A stretch of DNA of 64,000 bases from DATFRX01 sp035630615 (GCA_035630615.1 DASQKI010000035.1:1-64000); one strand, 5' to 3'. Counted from the stretch's first letter, positions 34,432 to 43,272 are shown. Notes: generated by a model not told the origin, from the letters alone. Numbers and translations: made by a program.

Positions 34432-35317
34432 GCCCGAGCCCGCTCGCCGCGACGTCATCCACGACATCGGTTACCGGAAGTACTCCGGTGCCCGGCTCGG
34501 TGAGAGCTACACCTGGCGAACCCTGTACGAGCTCGGTGTGTGGCACTGCTTCGGGATCGGCCGCGCGGCTCGATACAAAGTGCTGCCGATGATGATGCTC
34601 GCGATCATGATGATTCCGGCGCTGATCATCGTCGGGGTGCAGGTGATCGTCGATCTCGACCGGCAGGTCCTTCCGTACTCCCGCTACGCCGTCATCATGC
34701 AGCTGGTGATCAGCATCTTCGTGGCCGTACAGGCGCCGGCGCTGATCGCTCGCGACTTGCGCTATCGAGTGATCACGCTCTATCTGGCGAGGCCGTTGCG
34801 GCTCGACACGTACGTCTACGCCAGGGTTGCCTCGCTCGCGACCGGGCTGCTGGTCCTGACCGGCCTGCCGCTGCTCGTCCTGTACGCCGGCAGTCTGCTG
34901 GCCGGGCTGCCACCCGGCTCGGAGACCAGGGACATGCTCACCGCCCTCGCCGGAGCGGCGATCCTGTCGGTCGTGTTGGCCTGCATCGCGGGCGTCGTAT
35001 CCGCCTGGACCACCCGCCGCGGCTTCGCGATCGCCGCGATCATCACCACGCTCGTGATGAGCTACAGCGTCGTCGCCACCATCCAGGGCATCGCCAACGA
35101 GCAGGGCAACACCGAGGTGGCCGGCTATGCGGGGCTGTTCACACCGTTCACCCTCGTCGACGGCATCCAGGTCGCGCTGTTCAACACCGAAGCGTCCACA
35201 TCGGAGGGTCCACCAGGAGCCACCGGCGGGTTGGTGTTCGCCGCGGTCGCCGTGGCGTTGGTCGCGGTCTGCCTGCTGGTGCTGCTGCGCCGCTTCCGGA
35301 AGGTGGCCGGCCGGTGA
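34415..35317 (+). CDS. ABC-2 type permease (first pair)
   Basis: 300 residues. A soluble N-terminal stretch (HDIGYRKYSGARLGESYTWR) precedes six helices, e.g. MMMLAIMMIPALIIVGVQVIV and LVFAAVAVALVAVCLLVLL. The N-terminal YRKYSG motif is typical of actinobacterial permeases coded beside NatA-like ATPases. The frame overlaps the ATPase end by 17 bp and the next ATPase start by four. Confidence 0.85.
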   Translation: MAIPPEPEPARRDVIHDIGYRKYSGARLGESYTWRTLYELGVWHCFGIGRAARYKVLPMMMLAIMMIPALIIVGVQVIVDLDRQVLPYSRYAVIMQLVISIFVAVQAPALIARDLRYRVITLYLARPLRLDTYVYARVASLATGLLVLTGLPLLVLYAGSLLAGLPPGSETRDMLTALAGAAILSVVLACIAGVVSAWTTRRGFAIAAIITTLVMSYSVVATIQGIANEQGNTEVAGYAGLFTPFTLVDGIQVALFNTEASTSEGPPGATGGLVFAAVAVALVAVCLLVLLRRFRKVAGR

Positions 35318-36228
35318 CTGAGCTTGTCTTGGAGCAGGTGTCGCGCTGGTATCGCAATGTCGTCGCGGTCAACAACGTCACGATGAGGATCGGCCCCGGC
35401 GTCACCGGACTCCTCGGACCCAATGGCGCCGGCAAGTCGACGCTGATCGCGTTGATGTCGGGCTTCCTGGCCCCGTCGTCGGGCACCGTGACGCTCGACG
35501 GCACGCCGGTGTGGCGGCACGAACAGCTCTACCGCCAGATCGGTCTCGTCCCCGAGCGCGAGGCGGCCTACGACAACCTGACCGGCCGGCAGTTCGTCAC
35601 GGCCAACGCCGAGCTGCAGCGTCTCGCCGATCCCGACGGCGCTACGGCGAGGGCGATCGCGACCGTCGAGATGCAGCCGGTGCAGGACCGCCGGATCTCG
35701 ACGTACTCCAAGGGCATGCGACAGCGCATCAAGATGGCGTCCGCCCTGGTGCACGATCCGGCGGTGCTGCTGCTCGACGAGCCCTTCAACGGCATGGACC
35801 CGCGTCAACGACTGCATCTGATCGACCTGCTCCGCCAGATCGGCGACGACGGCCGGACCGTGATGTTCAGCTCGCACATCCTGGAGGAGGTCGAGCAGGT
35901 CGCGGCTCATATCGAGGTGATGGTGGCCGGGCGGCACGCCGCCTCCGGAAACTTCGGCGCGATTCGTCGGCTGATGACCGATCGTCCCAACCGCTACCTG
36001 ATCCGGTCCGACGACGACCGACAACTGGCCGGCCTGCTGATCGGCGATCGGTCGTGTCGCGGAGTGACGCTGCGGGCCGACGACGGACTCGACGTCGAGG
36101 CCGTCGACTTCGGCCGGTTCGCCGTCGTGTTGCCGCAACTCGCCCACTCGGCCGATATCCGGCTGCTCGAAGTACGGCCGACCGACGAGTCGCTCGAAAG
36201 CGTCTTCGCCTACCTGGTCGGCGCGTAG
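35314..36228 (+). CDS. ABC transporter ATP-binding protein (second pair)
   Basis: 304 residues. Walker A GPNGAGKSTLIALMSG, signature STYSKGMRQRIKMASAL, Walker B VLLLDEPFNGMDP, H-loop MFSSHILEEVEQV. The divergent signature SKGMRQ resembles the first ATPase of the unit, pointing to an old duplication. GTG 35314 overlaps the permease stop as GTGA. The C-terminal 80 residues are the usual extension of exporter ATPases. Confidence 0.88.
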   Translation: MTELVLEQVSRWYRNVVAVNNVTMRIGPGVTGLLGPNGAGKSTLIALMSGFLAPSSGTVTLDGTPVWRHEQLYRQIGLVPEREAAYDNLTGRQFVTANAELQRLADPDGATARAIATVEMQPVQDRRISTYSKGMRQRIKMASALVHDPAVLLLDEPFNGMDPRQRLHLIDLLRQIGDDGRTVMFSSHILEEVEQVAAHIEVMVAGRHAASGNFGAIRRLMTDRPNRYLIRSDDDRQLAGLLIGDRSCRGVTLRADDGLDVEAVDFGRFAVVLPQLAHSADIRLLEVRPTDESLESVFAYLVGA

Positions 36229-36237
36229 GGAGTCGTC

Positions 36238-36951
36238 ATGACGAACGCCACCATCGTCCGGCTCACCGTGCGCAACGGATTCGGCGCCCGCCGCGCCCTG
36301 ATTCTGCTCGCTCTCCCGCTCCTGCTGCTCGGCCTCGCGATCACCGTCCGCTCCCTGGTCGGCGTGGATCCAGGCGCGACCGAAGGAGTGGTCGCTCTCG
36401 GCCTCACCGTGGTCTTGCCCATGGTCGCGCTGGTCGGCAGCACGAGCGTGCTGGCCAGCGAGGTCGACGACGGCTCGATCGTCTACCTGCTCGCCAAGCC
36501 GATCTCGCGACACGTCATCGTCGTGAGCAAGTACGTCGTGGCGGTCGCGGCGACGGCGGTGTTCACCGTCTGGCCGATCGCGCTGGGGGCAGCGATCATG
36601 GCCGGCGACCTTGCCAGCATGCTCGGATACGGACTCGGTACCTTGCTCGGCTGCATCGCGTACTGTGCGATCTTCCTGCTGCTGTCCACCGTCACCCGGC
36701 ACGCGGTCGCGGCCGGGCTGTTGTACGTGCTGATCTGGGAGGGCTTGCTCGGTGGGCTGCTCAGCGGCGTCCGCTGGCTGAGTGTCGGGCATTGGGCGCA
36801 GGCGCTCGCTACCTCGATCGCCGACGACGTCACGCTGTCCGAGTCAGTCGGCCCGGCGTATGCGGTGATCGCCACCGCCGTGGTCACGGTGGCCGCCCTC
36901 TGGTTGGCCGGCGACCGGCTGCGCTCGTTCCGGCTCACCGGCGAGGAGTAA
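36238..36951 (+). CDS. ABC-2 type permease (second pair)
   Basis: 237 residues, six helices, starting LTVRNGFGARRALILLALPL. The segment TSVLASEVDDGSIVYLLAKP matches the coupling region of ABC-2 permeases where the DDGTI/YLLxxP motif is usual. It is shorter than the first permease. With the preceding three genes it forms a self-contained export unit; function unknown. AGGGAG upstream is a fair ribosome site. Confidence 0.85.
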   Translation: MTNATIVRLTVRNGFGARRALILLALPLLLLGLAITVRSLVGVDPGATEGVVALGLTVVLPMVALVGSTSVLASEVDDGSIVYLLAKPISRHVIVVSKYVVAVAATAVFTVWPIALGAAIMAGDLASMLGYGLGTLLGCIAYCAIFLLLSTVTRHAVAAGLLYVLIWEGLLGGLLSGVRWLSVGHWAQALATSIADDVTLSESVGPAYAVIATAVVTVAALWLAGDRLRSFRLTGEE

Positions 36952-37096
36952 CGACGCGTCGCGCCGAGGACGATATCGGCAAGAAGGTCACGAAAAGGCA
37001 TTGTCAGGACCTCGGCACCTGTGAGTGGTCGCTCGGCCACTAGCTGTGCGAATCGTTACTCGACGCCTGGGCGAAATCCGGCGCCGAGGTCGACGG

Positions 37097-37132
37097 ATTG
37101 CGTATTACGCAATAACAATGGGCGATACGCAA
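37097..37132. promoter_or_regulatory. Palindromic operator with a third half site upstream of fhs
   Basis: ATTGCGTA-T-TACGCAAT (37097-37113) is a perfect 8-1-8 palindrome. A third half site GATACGCAA follows at 37124-37132. The group ends 20 nt before ATG 37153, so a bound protein would block or activate fhs transcription. I cannot name the regulator. The rest of 36952-37096 shows no other feature. Confidence 0.65.
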
Positions 37133-37152
37133 CGCAAGGGAGCGCTGATCGC

Positions 37153-38856
37153 ATGACCCCGTCCTTCCCCAGTGACCTCGAGATCGCCCGCGCCACGTCG
37201 CTCAAGCCGGTCGAGGACATCGCCAACCTCATGGGCCTCGAAAGCGACCTGCTCGAGTGGCACGGCGAGAACGTACTCAAGGTGAAGCTGGACGCTATCG
37301 AGCGGCTCGCCGATCGGCCGCGCGCGAAGTACATCGTCGTCAGCGCCATCACGCCGACGCCGCTGGGCGAGGGAAAGACCACAACCACTGTGGGTCTCGG
37401 CCAGGGGTTCGGCCAACTCGGCAAGCGCGCCACCATCGCCGTGCGACAGCCATCGATGGGGCCGACGCTCGGCATCAAGGGCGGCGCGGCCGGCGGCGGA
37501 TTCAGCCAGATCGTGCCGATGGAGGTGCTCAACCTGCATCTCACCGGCGACATGCACGCCGTGACCGCCGCCCATAACCTGCTCAGCGCAGTTGTCGACG
37601 ATCACATCTATCGCGGCAACGAGCTCGGGCTCGACTTCCACAACATCACCTGGCGTCGTGTCCTGGACGTCAACGATCGAGCGCTGCGCAACGTCGTGGT
37701 CGGGCTCGGCGGCCGTGGCGACGGTGTGCCGCGTGAGACCGGCTTCGACATCACGGCCGCGTCCGAGGTGATGGCCGCGCTCGCCCTCGCGAGGTCCCTG
37801 CACGACCTTCGCGAACGCATCGGCCGGATCGTCGTCGGCTACACCAAGGACGGTGAGCCGGTCACATCCGAGCAACTCAAGGCCGCCGGGGCGATGACCG
37901 TCCTGCTTCGCGAGGCGATCAAGCCCAACGTGTTACAGACCCTCGAACACACGCCGGTTCTGGTCCACACCGGCCCGTTCGGCAACATCGCCACCGGCAA
38001 CTCGTCGATCGTCGCCGACCGGATCGGACTGCGCTGCAGCGAATACCTCATCACCGAGGCAGGCTTCGGCGCCGACATGGGCGCCGAGCGGTTCTTCAAC
38101 CTCAAGTGCCGAATCAGTGGCGAGTCGCCCGATGCGGCGGTCATCGTCGCGACAGTACGGGCGCTCAAGGCCCACTCGGGTCGCCATCGCATCGTCGCCG
38201 GTCGACCGTTGCCCGACGAGCTGTTCGTGGAGTCGCCCGACGAGGTACATGCCGGCGCGTCCAACCTGCGCAAGCAGATCGACAACATCCGACTGCACGG
38301 GGTTTCACCGGTCGTGGCGATCAACGCGTTCCCGGGCGATCATCCGTCCGAGCACCAGGCGATTCGCGAGATTGCCGAAGCGGCCGGGGCCAGAGCCGCC
38401 GTGTCGACGCACTTCGCCGAGGGCGGTCGGGGCGCTGCCGAGCTCGCGGAGGCCGTCGCCGAGGCAGCCGACGAGCCGAGCGACTTTCACGTGCTCTATC
38501 CCGACGAGGCGTCGCTGCGAGAAAAGATCGAGACGGTCGCGACCAAGGTCTACGGCGCGGCCGACGTCGAGTACTCCACGCAGGCCGCTCGGTCGCTCGA
38601 CACCTACGAGCGCGCCGGTTTCGGCCACCTGCCGGTGTGCATCGCGAAGACTCACTTGTCGATCACGTCCGACCCCAAGGCGACCGGTGCGCCGACCGGG
38701 TGGACGCTGCCAGTACGCGAAGTGCGCGCCTCGGTCGGAGCCGGGTTCGTCTATCCGATCTGCGGCGACATGCGGACCATGCCGGGCCTTGGCTCCAGCC
38801 CCGCACTCCAGCGGGTCGACATCGACGCCGACGGCAACATCGTCGGCCTCTCCTAA
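37153..38856 (+). CDS. fhs: Formate--tetrahydrofolate ligase
   Basis: 567 residues, full length. It makes 10-formyl-THF from formate, THF and ATP. The ATP loop is ITPTPLGEGKTTTTVGLGQG (about residues 65-84); other family blocks are GPTLGIKGGAAGGGFSQIVP, MHAVTAAHNLLSAVVDDH, and the C-terminal GFVYPICGDMRTMPGLGS. ATG 37153 follows AAGGGAG. It stands alone, with an upstream operator, so one-carbon supply is probably regulated at this gene. Confidence 0.96.
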   Translation: MTPSFPSDLEIARATSLKPVEDIANLMGLESDLLEWHGENVLKVKLDAIERLADRPRAKYIVVSAITPTPLGEGKTTTTVGLGQGFGQLGKRATIAVRQPSMGPTLGIKGGAAGGGFSQIVPMEVLNLHLTGDMHAVTAAHNLLSAVVDDHIYRGNELGLDFHNITWRRVLDVNDRALRNVVVGLGGRGDGVPRETGFDITAASEVMAALALARSLHDLRERIGRIVVGYTKDGEPVTSEQLKAAGAMTVLLREAIKPNVLQTLEHTPVLVHTGPFGNIATGNSSIVADRIGLRCSEYLITEAGFGADMGAERFFNLKCRISGESPDAAVIVATVRALKAHSGRHRIVAGRPLPDELFVESPDEVHAGASNLRKQIDNIRLHGVSPVVAINAFPGDHPSEHQAIREIAEAAGARAAVSTHFAEGGRGAAELAEAVAEAADEPSDFHVLYPDEASLREKIETVATKVYGAADVEYSTQAARSLDTYERAGFGHLPVCIAKTHLSITSDPKATGAPTGWTLPVREVRASVGAGFVYPICGDMRTMPGLGSSPALQRVDIDADGNIVGLS

Positions 38857-38865
38857 CCCGATCCG

Positions 38866-38955
38866 CCACTCATGGCCCGCCGATCCGCCACTCGTGGTGC
38901 GCCGATCCGCCACTCGTGGTGCGGCGATCCGTCACTTGTGGTGCGATCCGTCACT
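38866..38955. repeat. 22-nt tandem repeats, about five units
   Basis: On the plus strand the units read CCACTCGTGGTGCGCCGATC plus two bases, the reverse complement of the 17992 units. Unit starts are 38866, 38888, 38910 and 38932; the fourth is only 19 nt, and the last is partial. The array lies between the convergent stops of fhs and arfB and runs into the arfB stop. Confidence 0.88.
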
Positions 38956-39376
38956 CGTCGCCCGGGCGGCGACGGAGGCGCTTGGTCTGACTGCGACGCT
39001 CCTTCGCCACTCGCCGTCGGGCGCGGGCACTCCGCGACGGACGCGTTGGCCGGCGACGTTTCGGTGGTGGCGCCAGAGCGGCTTCGAGAAGAACCGCCAA
39101 CCGATCCGCAGCGGCCTGCCGATTGCGCCATTGGGACCGGTGCTCAGACGCAACGACGGTGACGACGCCGTCGACCGCCCGGTCACCGAGCCGAGCCAAG
39201 GCCCGCTCCCGTTGGCTCGGCGACAATGCCGCCGACCGCGCGACATCGAAGGACAACTCCACCCGGGAGTCGGTCGTATTGACGCTCTGGCCGCCCGGAC
39301 CGCTCGCTCGCGAGAACCGCCACGACAGGTCGGTCGCCGGCACCGTGATCGGTCCGACGCGCAGCGGCTCGTCCAT
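38951..39376 (-). CDS. arfB: Peptidyl-tRNA hydrolase ArfB (YaeJ type)
   Basis: About 141 residues. The release-factor GGQ motif is in SGPGGQSVNTTDSRVEL. The C-terminal tail is long, basic and probably disordered (RRPTRPSRSARARRR), the part of ArfB that enters the empty mRNA channel of a stalled ribosome. It rescues non-stop ribosomes. ATG 39376 (MDEPLRVG) is a likely start; GTG 39385 is another. The 3' end runs into the 22-nt repeats. Confidence 0.9.
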   Translation of the reverse strand: MDEPLRVGPITVPATDLSWRFSRASGPGGQSVNTTDSRVELSFDVARSAALSPSQRERALARLGDRAVDGVVTVVASEHRSQWRNRQAAADRLAVLLEAALAPPPKRRRPTRPSRSARARRRVAKERRSQTKRLRRRPGDE

Positions 39377-39420
39377 GACATCCACGCTGCCACATCGTCG
39401 CCACGGCAGGGCGCGTAAGT

Positions 39421-39500
39421 CACGGATCGGCACACTACAACCGACGGACCGGCACACCACAACCGACGGACCGGCACACCACAACCGACGGATCGGCACG
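39421..39500. repeat. 22-nt tandem repeats, diverged subtype, four units
   Basis: Units at 39421, 39443, 39465 and 39487 (partial) read GACGGACCGGCACACCACAA plus CC. Two units are identical. The core ACGGAYCGGC agrees with the other four arrays. The array is about 45 bp upstream of arfB. The remaining 39501-39645 shows no clear feature. Confidence 0.88.
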
Positions 39501-39645
39501 CGAAGTCTGGCGACTTTCGGACCTCACATCTGCGACAACCACGTGAGAAGCGGACCGTCGACGGCCTCGGCTCGGCGTTGTGCTCGGTGGGCATCCGGCG
39601 CACACTTGTGAGAGAGATCAGCCGCCTTCGACGAGGATCACTGCC

Positions 39646-40305
39646 GTGCGACACTCCACAGTTCCGGTCTGGCCGCCCGAAGAAGTTCCGGTGCTCTCTC
39701 GAGGGAAGCATCGGCGTCCGCGCAATGGTGCCTGCTTCATGGAGTTCGCGTCGTATCTTGCCGGCGAGCCCTGGTCGGATCATCCCGATTGCACGCATCC
39801 AGCGCTCGCGACGCTCGCGCGCGACGTCAACGACTACACGTCCGACAACGGAAGGCACCGGCTCGTCCCGCTGATTCCGTCGGTCGTCGGCCTCAACCGT
39901 GACGACCCTCAGCTCGACGTCGACATCGCATTGCGAGCGGCGACGGCGGCATTGCCGATCGCCGCCGAGGAACGGCAGCGCGTGTTGGCCGTCGGCATCC
40001 TGCGTTGTCACGCCGAACGTCCGACGCTGTCCGACGACATCGGACGGGCCAGCCGTCAGGCACTCGATGCGGCACCGCTCGCCACCGCGTGGGCCCGAAA
40101 CTTCGTCCGCACGTCGTCGTGGAATCGCCGGCGCCGGCCGTTCTCAGGCATCATCCACCACGCGATCCGCAGCGTCGCCGAAGCGTGCATCTCCAACGCC
40201 GACGACATCCTCCACCGGCTGCTCCAGGACTCCATCGACGACTGCCAGCGGCGGATCGCCCCCAAGGCGGCAGATCGGCCGGCTAGCCACAGCGCCAGCG
40301 CATAA
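39646..40305 (+). CDS. Actinobacterial conserved hypothetical protein
   Basis: 219 residues, cytoplasmic, starting VRHSTVPVWPPEEVPVLSRG. It contains GACFMEFASYLAGEPWSDHP and LVPLIPSVVGLN, a pattern I associate with an actinobacterial family of unknown role whose members list a Cys-Met-Glu start block and a WSDHP block. GAGG lies eight bases before GTG 39646. Mostly helical, no membrane segment. Convergent with the PhzF gene. Confidence 0.7.
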   Translation: MRHSTVPVWPPEEVPVLSRGKHRRPRNGACFMEFASYLAGEPWSDHPDCTHPALATLARDVNDYTSDNGRHRLVPLIPSVVGLNRDDPQLDVDIALRAATAALPIAAEERQRVLAVGILRCHAERPTLSDDIGRASRQALDAAPLATAWARNFVRTSSWNRRRRPFSGIIHHAIRSVAEACISNADDILHRLLQDSIDDCQRRIAPKAADRPASHSASA

Positions 40306-40355
40306 TGCCGTAGCCGCCACGGATCATCGCCGGGCGGCCTCGGTCTGGACCCGAT

Positions 40356-41177
40356 CTACAGGTCGACCTGGCCCGTGACGCAGGTGATCGTGCCGCCGCC
40401 GACCCAGATCGCGCCGCCGGCATCGGTCGACAGGTGGACCCGGCCCTCGCGACCGAGGACGGTCCCCTGACTCGCGACGTAGGGAGCGGTCGCGCGGTCG
40501 GTGCCGATCAGCCACTGCGCGAGCGAGGCGTTCAGGCTGCCGGTGACCGGATCCTCGCCGGTCGCGCCGTCCTTGGGAAAGAAGGCGCGAACCTCGAACG
40601 CGGTCGGCGATCCGGCTGGATAGGGCCCGACGACACCAACATCGAGGTCGACGGACCCCGGCCGCAATCGCAGCACGGCATCCGCATCGGTCAGGAGGAC
40701 CGCGACCCAGCCGGGCCCGTTGTCGGCCCACTGTGCGTCGACGATCTCGGCGCGCTCGATCCGCAGGACCTCGGCTATGTGGTCGACCAAGTCGTCGTCG
40801 ACCGGCCCAGATCGCACGAGGGGCGGCGCGCTGAAGGCCAGTCCGGCGTCGGTCCGGCGGATCGGGACGAGCCCGGCGCCGCACTGCTGGACCACGGTCT
40901 CTCCTGACGCTTCGGTGTGCTCCAGCCAGCCGTGGCAGGTGCCGAGTGTCGGATGACCGGCGAATGGCAGCTCGGCAGCTGGAGTGAAGATCCGTACGCG
41001 ATAGTCGGCGCTCGGTTCGGTCGGCGGCAACACGAACGTCGTCTCCGACAGATTGGTCCATCGCGCGAACCGCTGCATCTCGCCGTCGGACAGGCCGTCG
41101 GCATCGAACACCACGGCCAACGGGTTGCCCCGATAGGGGGTGGTCGTGAAGACGTCGACCTGCCGAAAGGTACGCAT
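40356..41177 (-). CDS. PhzF family epimerase/isomerase
   Basis: 273 residues. PhzF proteins are cofactor-free isomerases with a duplicated diaminopimelate-epimerase fold. The start MRTFRQVDVFTTTPYRGNPL, the catalytic glutamate in WTNLSETTFV, the AELPFAGHPTLGTCHGW block and GEDPVTGSLNASLAQWL are all present. The frame could begin 18 bp earlier at ATG 41195. No phenazine genes are nearby, so it is a house-keeping or detoxification member. Confidence 0.9.
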   Translation of the reverse strand: MRTFRQVDVFTTTPYRGNPLAVVFDADGLSDGEMQRFARWTNLSETTFVLPPTEPSADYRVRIFTPAAELPFAGHPTLGTCHGWLEHTEASGETVVQQCGAGLVPIRRTDAGLAFSAPPLVRSGPVDDDLVDHIAEVLRIERAEIVDAQWADNGPGWVAVLLTDADAVLRLRPGSVDLDVGVVGPYPAGSPTAFEVRAFFPKDGATGEDPVTGSLNASLAQWLIGTDRATAPYVASQGTVLGREGRVHLSTDAGGAIWVGGGTITCVTGQVDL

Positions 41178-41276
41178 CACGGCCGAGTCTGCCATCCGCC
41201 GCAGACGGGAACTACCCGGTCGAGTTGAGTAATTGTCCGCATGCGACCGACGTTGCGTCGCGGCGATCGTAGACGC

Positions 41277-41564
41277 ATGAGCACTCCGAAGACACCCACC
41301 AACACCACCGCCTTCTTCGTCCAGGCCGGCGTCTCGTTCGGCCTCGCGCTGCTGTCCTTGCTCGTCGGGATCCTCTACCTCGAGGTCGATCCGTGGGTCC
41401 GGGCGTTCCTCGGGCTCGCCGTCGTGTTTTTGACGACGTCGTCGTTCACCCTGGCCAAATGCATCCGCGACCAGCAGGAGTCCAGCGGCCTCGCGCAGCG
41501 ACTCGACCAGGCTCGCGTCGACAAGATCCTGGCCGAGCACGATCCCTTCCACGACCCGGTCTGA
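41277..41564 (+). CDS. YiaAB two-helix inner-membrane protein
   Basis: 95 residues. Two predicted membrane helices, FFVQAGVSFGLALLSLLVGI and FLGLAVVFLTTSSFTLAK, followed by CIRDQQESS, the C-terminal signature of the YiaA/B domain. ATG 41277 has GATCGT 6 nt upstream and no ribosome site. Role unknown in the family. It is divergent from PhzF. Confidence 0.85.
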   Translation: MSTPKTPTNTTAFFVQAGVSFGLALLSLLVGILYLEVDPWVRAFLGLAVVFLTTSSFTLAKCIRDQQESSGLAQRLDQARVDKILAEHDPFHDPV

Positions 41565-41576
41565 TGCGGTCGGGAC

Positions 41577-41611
41577 GGCGGCGGGCCCTTGCGGGGGGAG
41601 GGCCCGCCGCC
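41577..41611. terminator. 13-bp GC stem-loop after the YiaAB gene
   Basis: GGCGGCGGGCCCT pairs perfectly with AGGGCCCGCCGCC around a 9-nt loop, 13 nt after the stop. No T tract. Confidence 0.75.
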
Positions 41612-41671
41612 GACCTATTGGGTCAATCGACTTCGGCCTGATCGGATCTTCTGACAGGCCTTTGTCGGTCG

Positions 41672-41677
41672 TACGTT
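41672..41677 (+). promoter_or_regulatory. -10 element TACGTT, leaderless promoter of the DsbA-like gene
   Basis: TACGTT is followed by GATGTC and ATG 41684. CTGACA lies 15 nt upstream and may serve as a short-spaced -35. Confidence 0.55.
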
Positions 41678-41683
41678 GATGTC

Positions 41684-42319
41684 ATGAACCGACCGACCAC
41701 CACACCGATCGACTTCTGGTTCGACCCGGTCTGCCCCTGGACCTGGCTCACGTCGCGATGGCTCCTCGAGGTCGAGCAGATCCGCCCGATCGAGGTGCGC
41801 TTCCATCTGATGAGCCTCTCGGTGCTCAACGAGGGACGTACCGACGTGACCGAGTTTTACCAACGCGGTGTCCGACGCTGGTGGGGCCCGGCCCGGGTCA
41901 TGGCCGCCGCCGAGCAGGCAGGTGGCGCCGAGGTGCTGCGACCGCTCTACACCGCGCTCGGCAACCGCATCCACCTGGACGCCCAGCCGTACAGCCGAGA
42001 GCTGTACGAAGCGGCGCTGACCGAGGTCGGGCTCGATCCGGCGCTCGCCGCGGCGGCCCGGGACAGCAGGTACGACGACGCCGTGCGGGTCAGCCACCAC
42101 GCGGCGGCGCTCACCGACGGCGACGCCGAACTCGGGTCGCCGACGCTGCACCTGCCCGGCCCGGACGGTGAGCCGGTCGCGGTGTTCGGGCCGGTCGTGA
42201 CGCCGATGCCGCGCGGCGAGGCGGCCGGGCGTTTGTGGGACGCGACCGCCATCGCGGCGACCGTCCCGGGATTCAACGAGCTCAAGACCGGCCGCGATCG
42301 GACACCGGCCTTCAGCTGA
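41684..42319 (+). CDS. DsbA-family mycothiol-dependent nitroreductase-like protein
   Basis: 211 residues, thioredoxin fold with the active-site stretch FWFDPVCPWTWLTSRW (CPWT, a single catalytic cysteine form). The helical insertion contains RRWWGPARVMAAAEQAGG, and GSPTLHLPG supplies the cis-proline region. Actinobacterial homologues with this plan belong to the mycothiol-dependent DsbA-like reductases. No signal peptide, so cytoplasmic. Confidence 0.82.
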   Translation: MNRPTTTPIDFWFDPVCPWTWLTSRWLLEVEQIRPIEVRFHLMSLSVLNEGRTDVTEFYQRGVRRWWGPARVMAAAEQAGGAEVLRPLYTALGNRIHLDAQPYSRELYEAALTEVGLDPALAAAARDSRYDDAVRVSHHAAALTDGDAELGSPTLHLPGPDGEPVAVFGPVVTPMPRGEAAGRLWDATAIAATVPGFNELKTGRDRTPAFS

Positions 42320-42324
42320 CGGGC

Positions 42325-42663
42325 CTACCCGGTCGGGCTCGGCAGCAGGGCGCCACTGCGCAGGGCGAGTGCGACGGCGCCGAGTACCTCGGCCCGATCG
42401 CCGAGCTCGCCCTCGACGACCTCGACGTCACGGGCGGCGGAGCCGATCGCGCCGTGTCCCAGCGCCTCACGCACGGGACCCAGCAGCAACTCGCCGGCGG
42501 ACCCGAGATCGCCGCCCACCACGACGCACTCCGGGTTGACGATGTTGCACACCGTCGCCAGGGCCGAACCGATCGCGCGTCGGACGTCGGCGATCGCACG
42601 GCGAGCGCCGGTGTCGCCGTCTCGGGCCATGGCGATCACGTCGGCGAGCGTCAGGTCGTCACC
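42325..42663 (-). pseudogene. C-terminal fragment of a ROK-family regulator
   Basis: The frame reads LADVIAMARDGDTGARRAIA, ATVCNIVNPECVVVGGDLG and GDRAEVLGAVALALRSG, the conserved last third of NagC/XylR-type ROK repressors, and then stops at 42325. Everything upstream of about 42663 is replaced by GH3-derived DNA on the other strand; in the minus frame it becomes unrelated sequence. The N-terminal DNA-binding part is lost. Confidence 0.75.
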
Positions 42664-43205
42664 GTGCGCGGCATCCACCAGATTCCGGGCGAGTGGGCCG
42701 ACCAGGTGCGCAAGGGCGCCAACGCCGGCATCGACATGTTCATGGAGCCCAACGCGTACCAGGACTTCGAGACGACGCTGCTCGACGAGGTACGCGCCGG
42801 GCGCGTCAAGATGGCCCGGATCAACGACGCCGTACGCCGGATCCTGCAGACCAAGTTCGAGCTCGGGCTCTTCGAGCACCCGTACACAGATCGCACACAC
42901 ATCGACGAGATCGGGTCGGCCGCGCACCGCGCCGTGGCCCGACAGGCGGCGGCCGAGTCGCAGGTGCTGCTGAAGAACGACGGCGACGCGCTGCCGCTGA
43001 GCAAGGACGCCAGCCTCTACGTCGCCGGCCGCAACGCCAACGACATGGGCAACCAGACCGGCGGCTGGACGATCAGACGCCGTACTCCGAAGGCTTCGGC
43101 GACGTCGGCGGACCCGAGTGGGCCTTCGACCTGGTCCGGTTGGCCGGACATCCGGGCCAGACGGTCGCGCTCTACACCCGGGCGGCGGGTGTCGACCGCC
43201 CGTGA
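42664..43205 (+). pseudogene. GH3 beta-glucosidase fragments with internal deletion
   Basis: From about 42668 the plus strand encodes GIHQIPGEWADQVRKGANAG, AGIDMFMEPNAYQDFETTLL, FELGLFEHPYTDR and ESQVLLKNDGDALPLSKD, the end of the GH3 catalytic domain and start of the second domain. Near 43072 the frame changes and homology jumps to QTPYSEGFGDVGGPEWAFDL, a block from much further along such proteins; it ends at 43205. The 5' half, the middle and most of the C-terminus are gone. With the ROK fragment this marks a collapsed beta-glucoside locus next to a LacI-controlled sugar importer. Confidence 0.75.
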
Positions 43206-43218
43206 CACCGCTCTCTCG

Positions 43219-43272
43219 CGTCGAGATTGCGCGTCTTCACCGGTCCCGTGGACAAGACGCGCAATCTCGACG
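43219..43272. terminator. 19-bp perfect stem-loop
   Basis: CGTCGAGATTGCGCGTCTT (43219-43237) pairs with AAGACGCGCAATCTCGACG (43254-43272), with a 16-nt loop. It separates the GH3 fragments from the LacI gene. Confidence 0.75.

Noticed and set aside
36952..37152. THF riboswitch before fhs
   Set aside because: No recognisable riboswitch core; the notable element is a DNA-type palindrome.
42325..42927. A single 200-residue protein on the minus strand
   Set aside because: Only the last 110 codons resemble a ROK protein; the first part is the complement of GH3-coding sequence.
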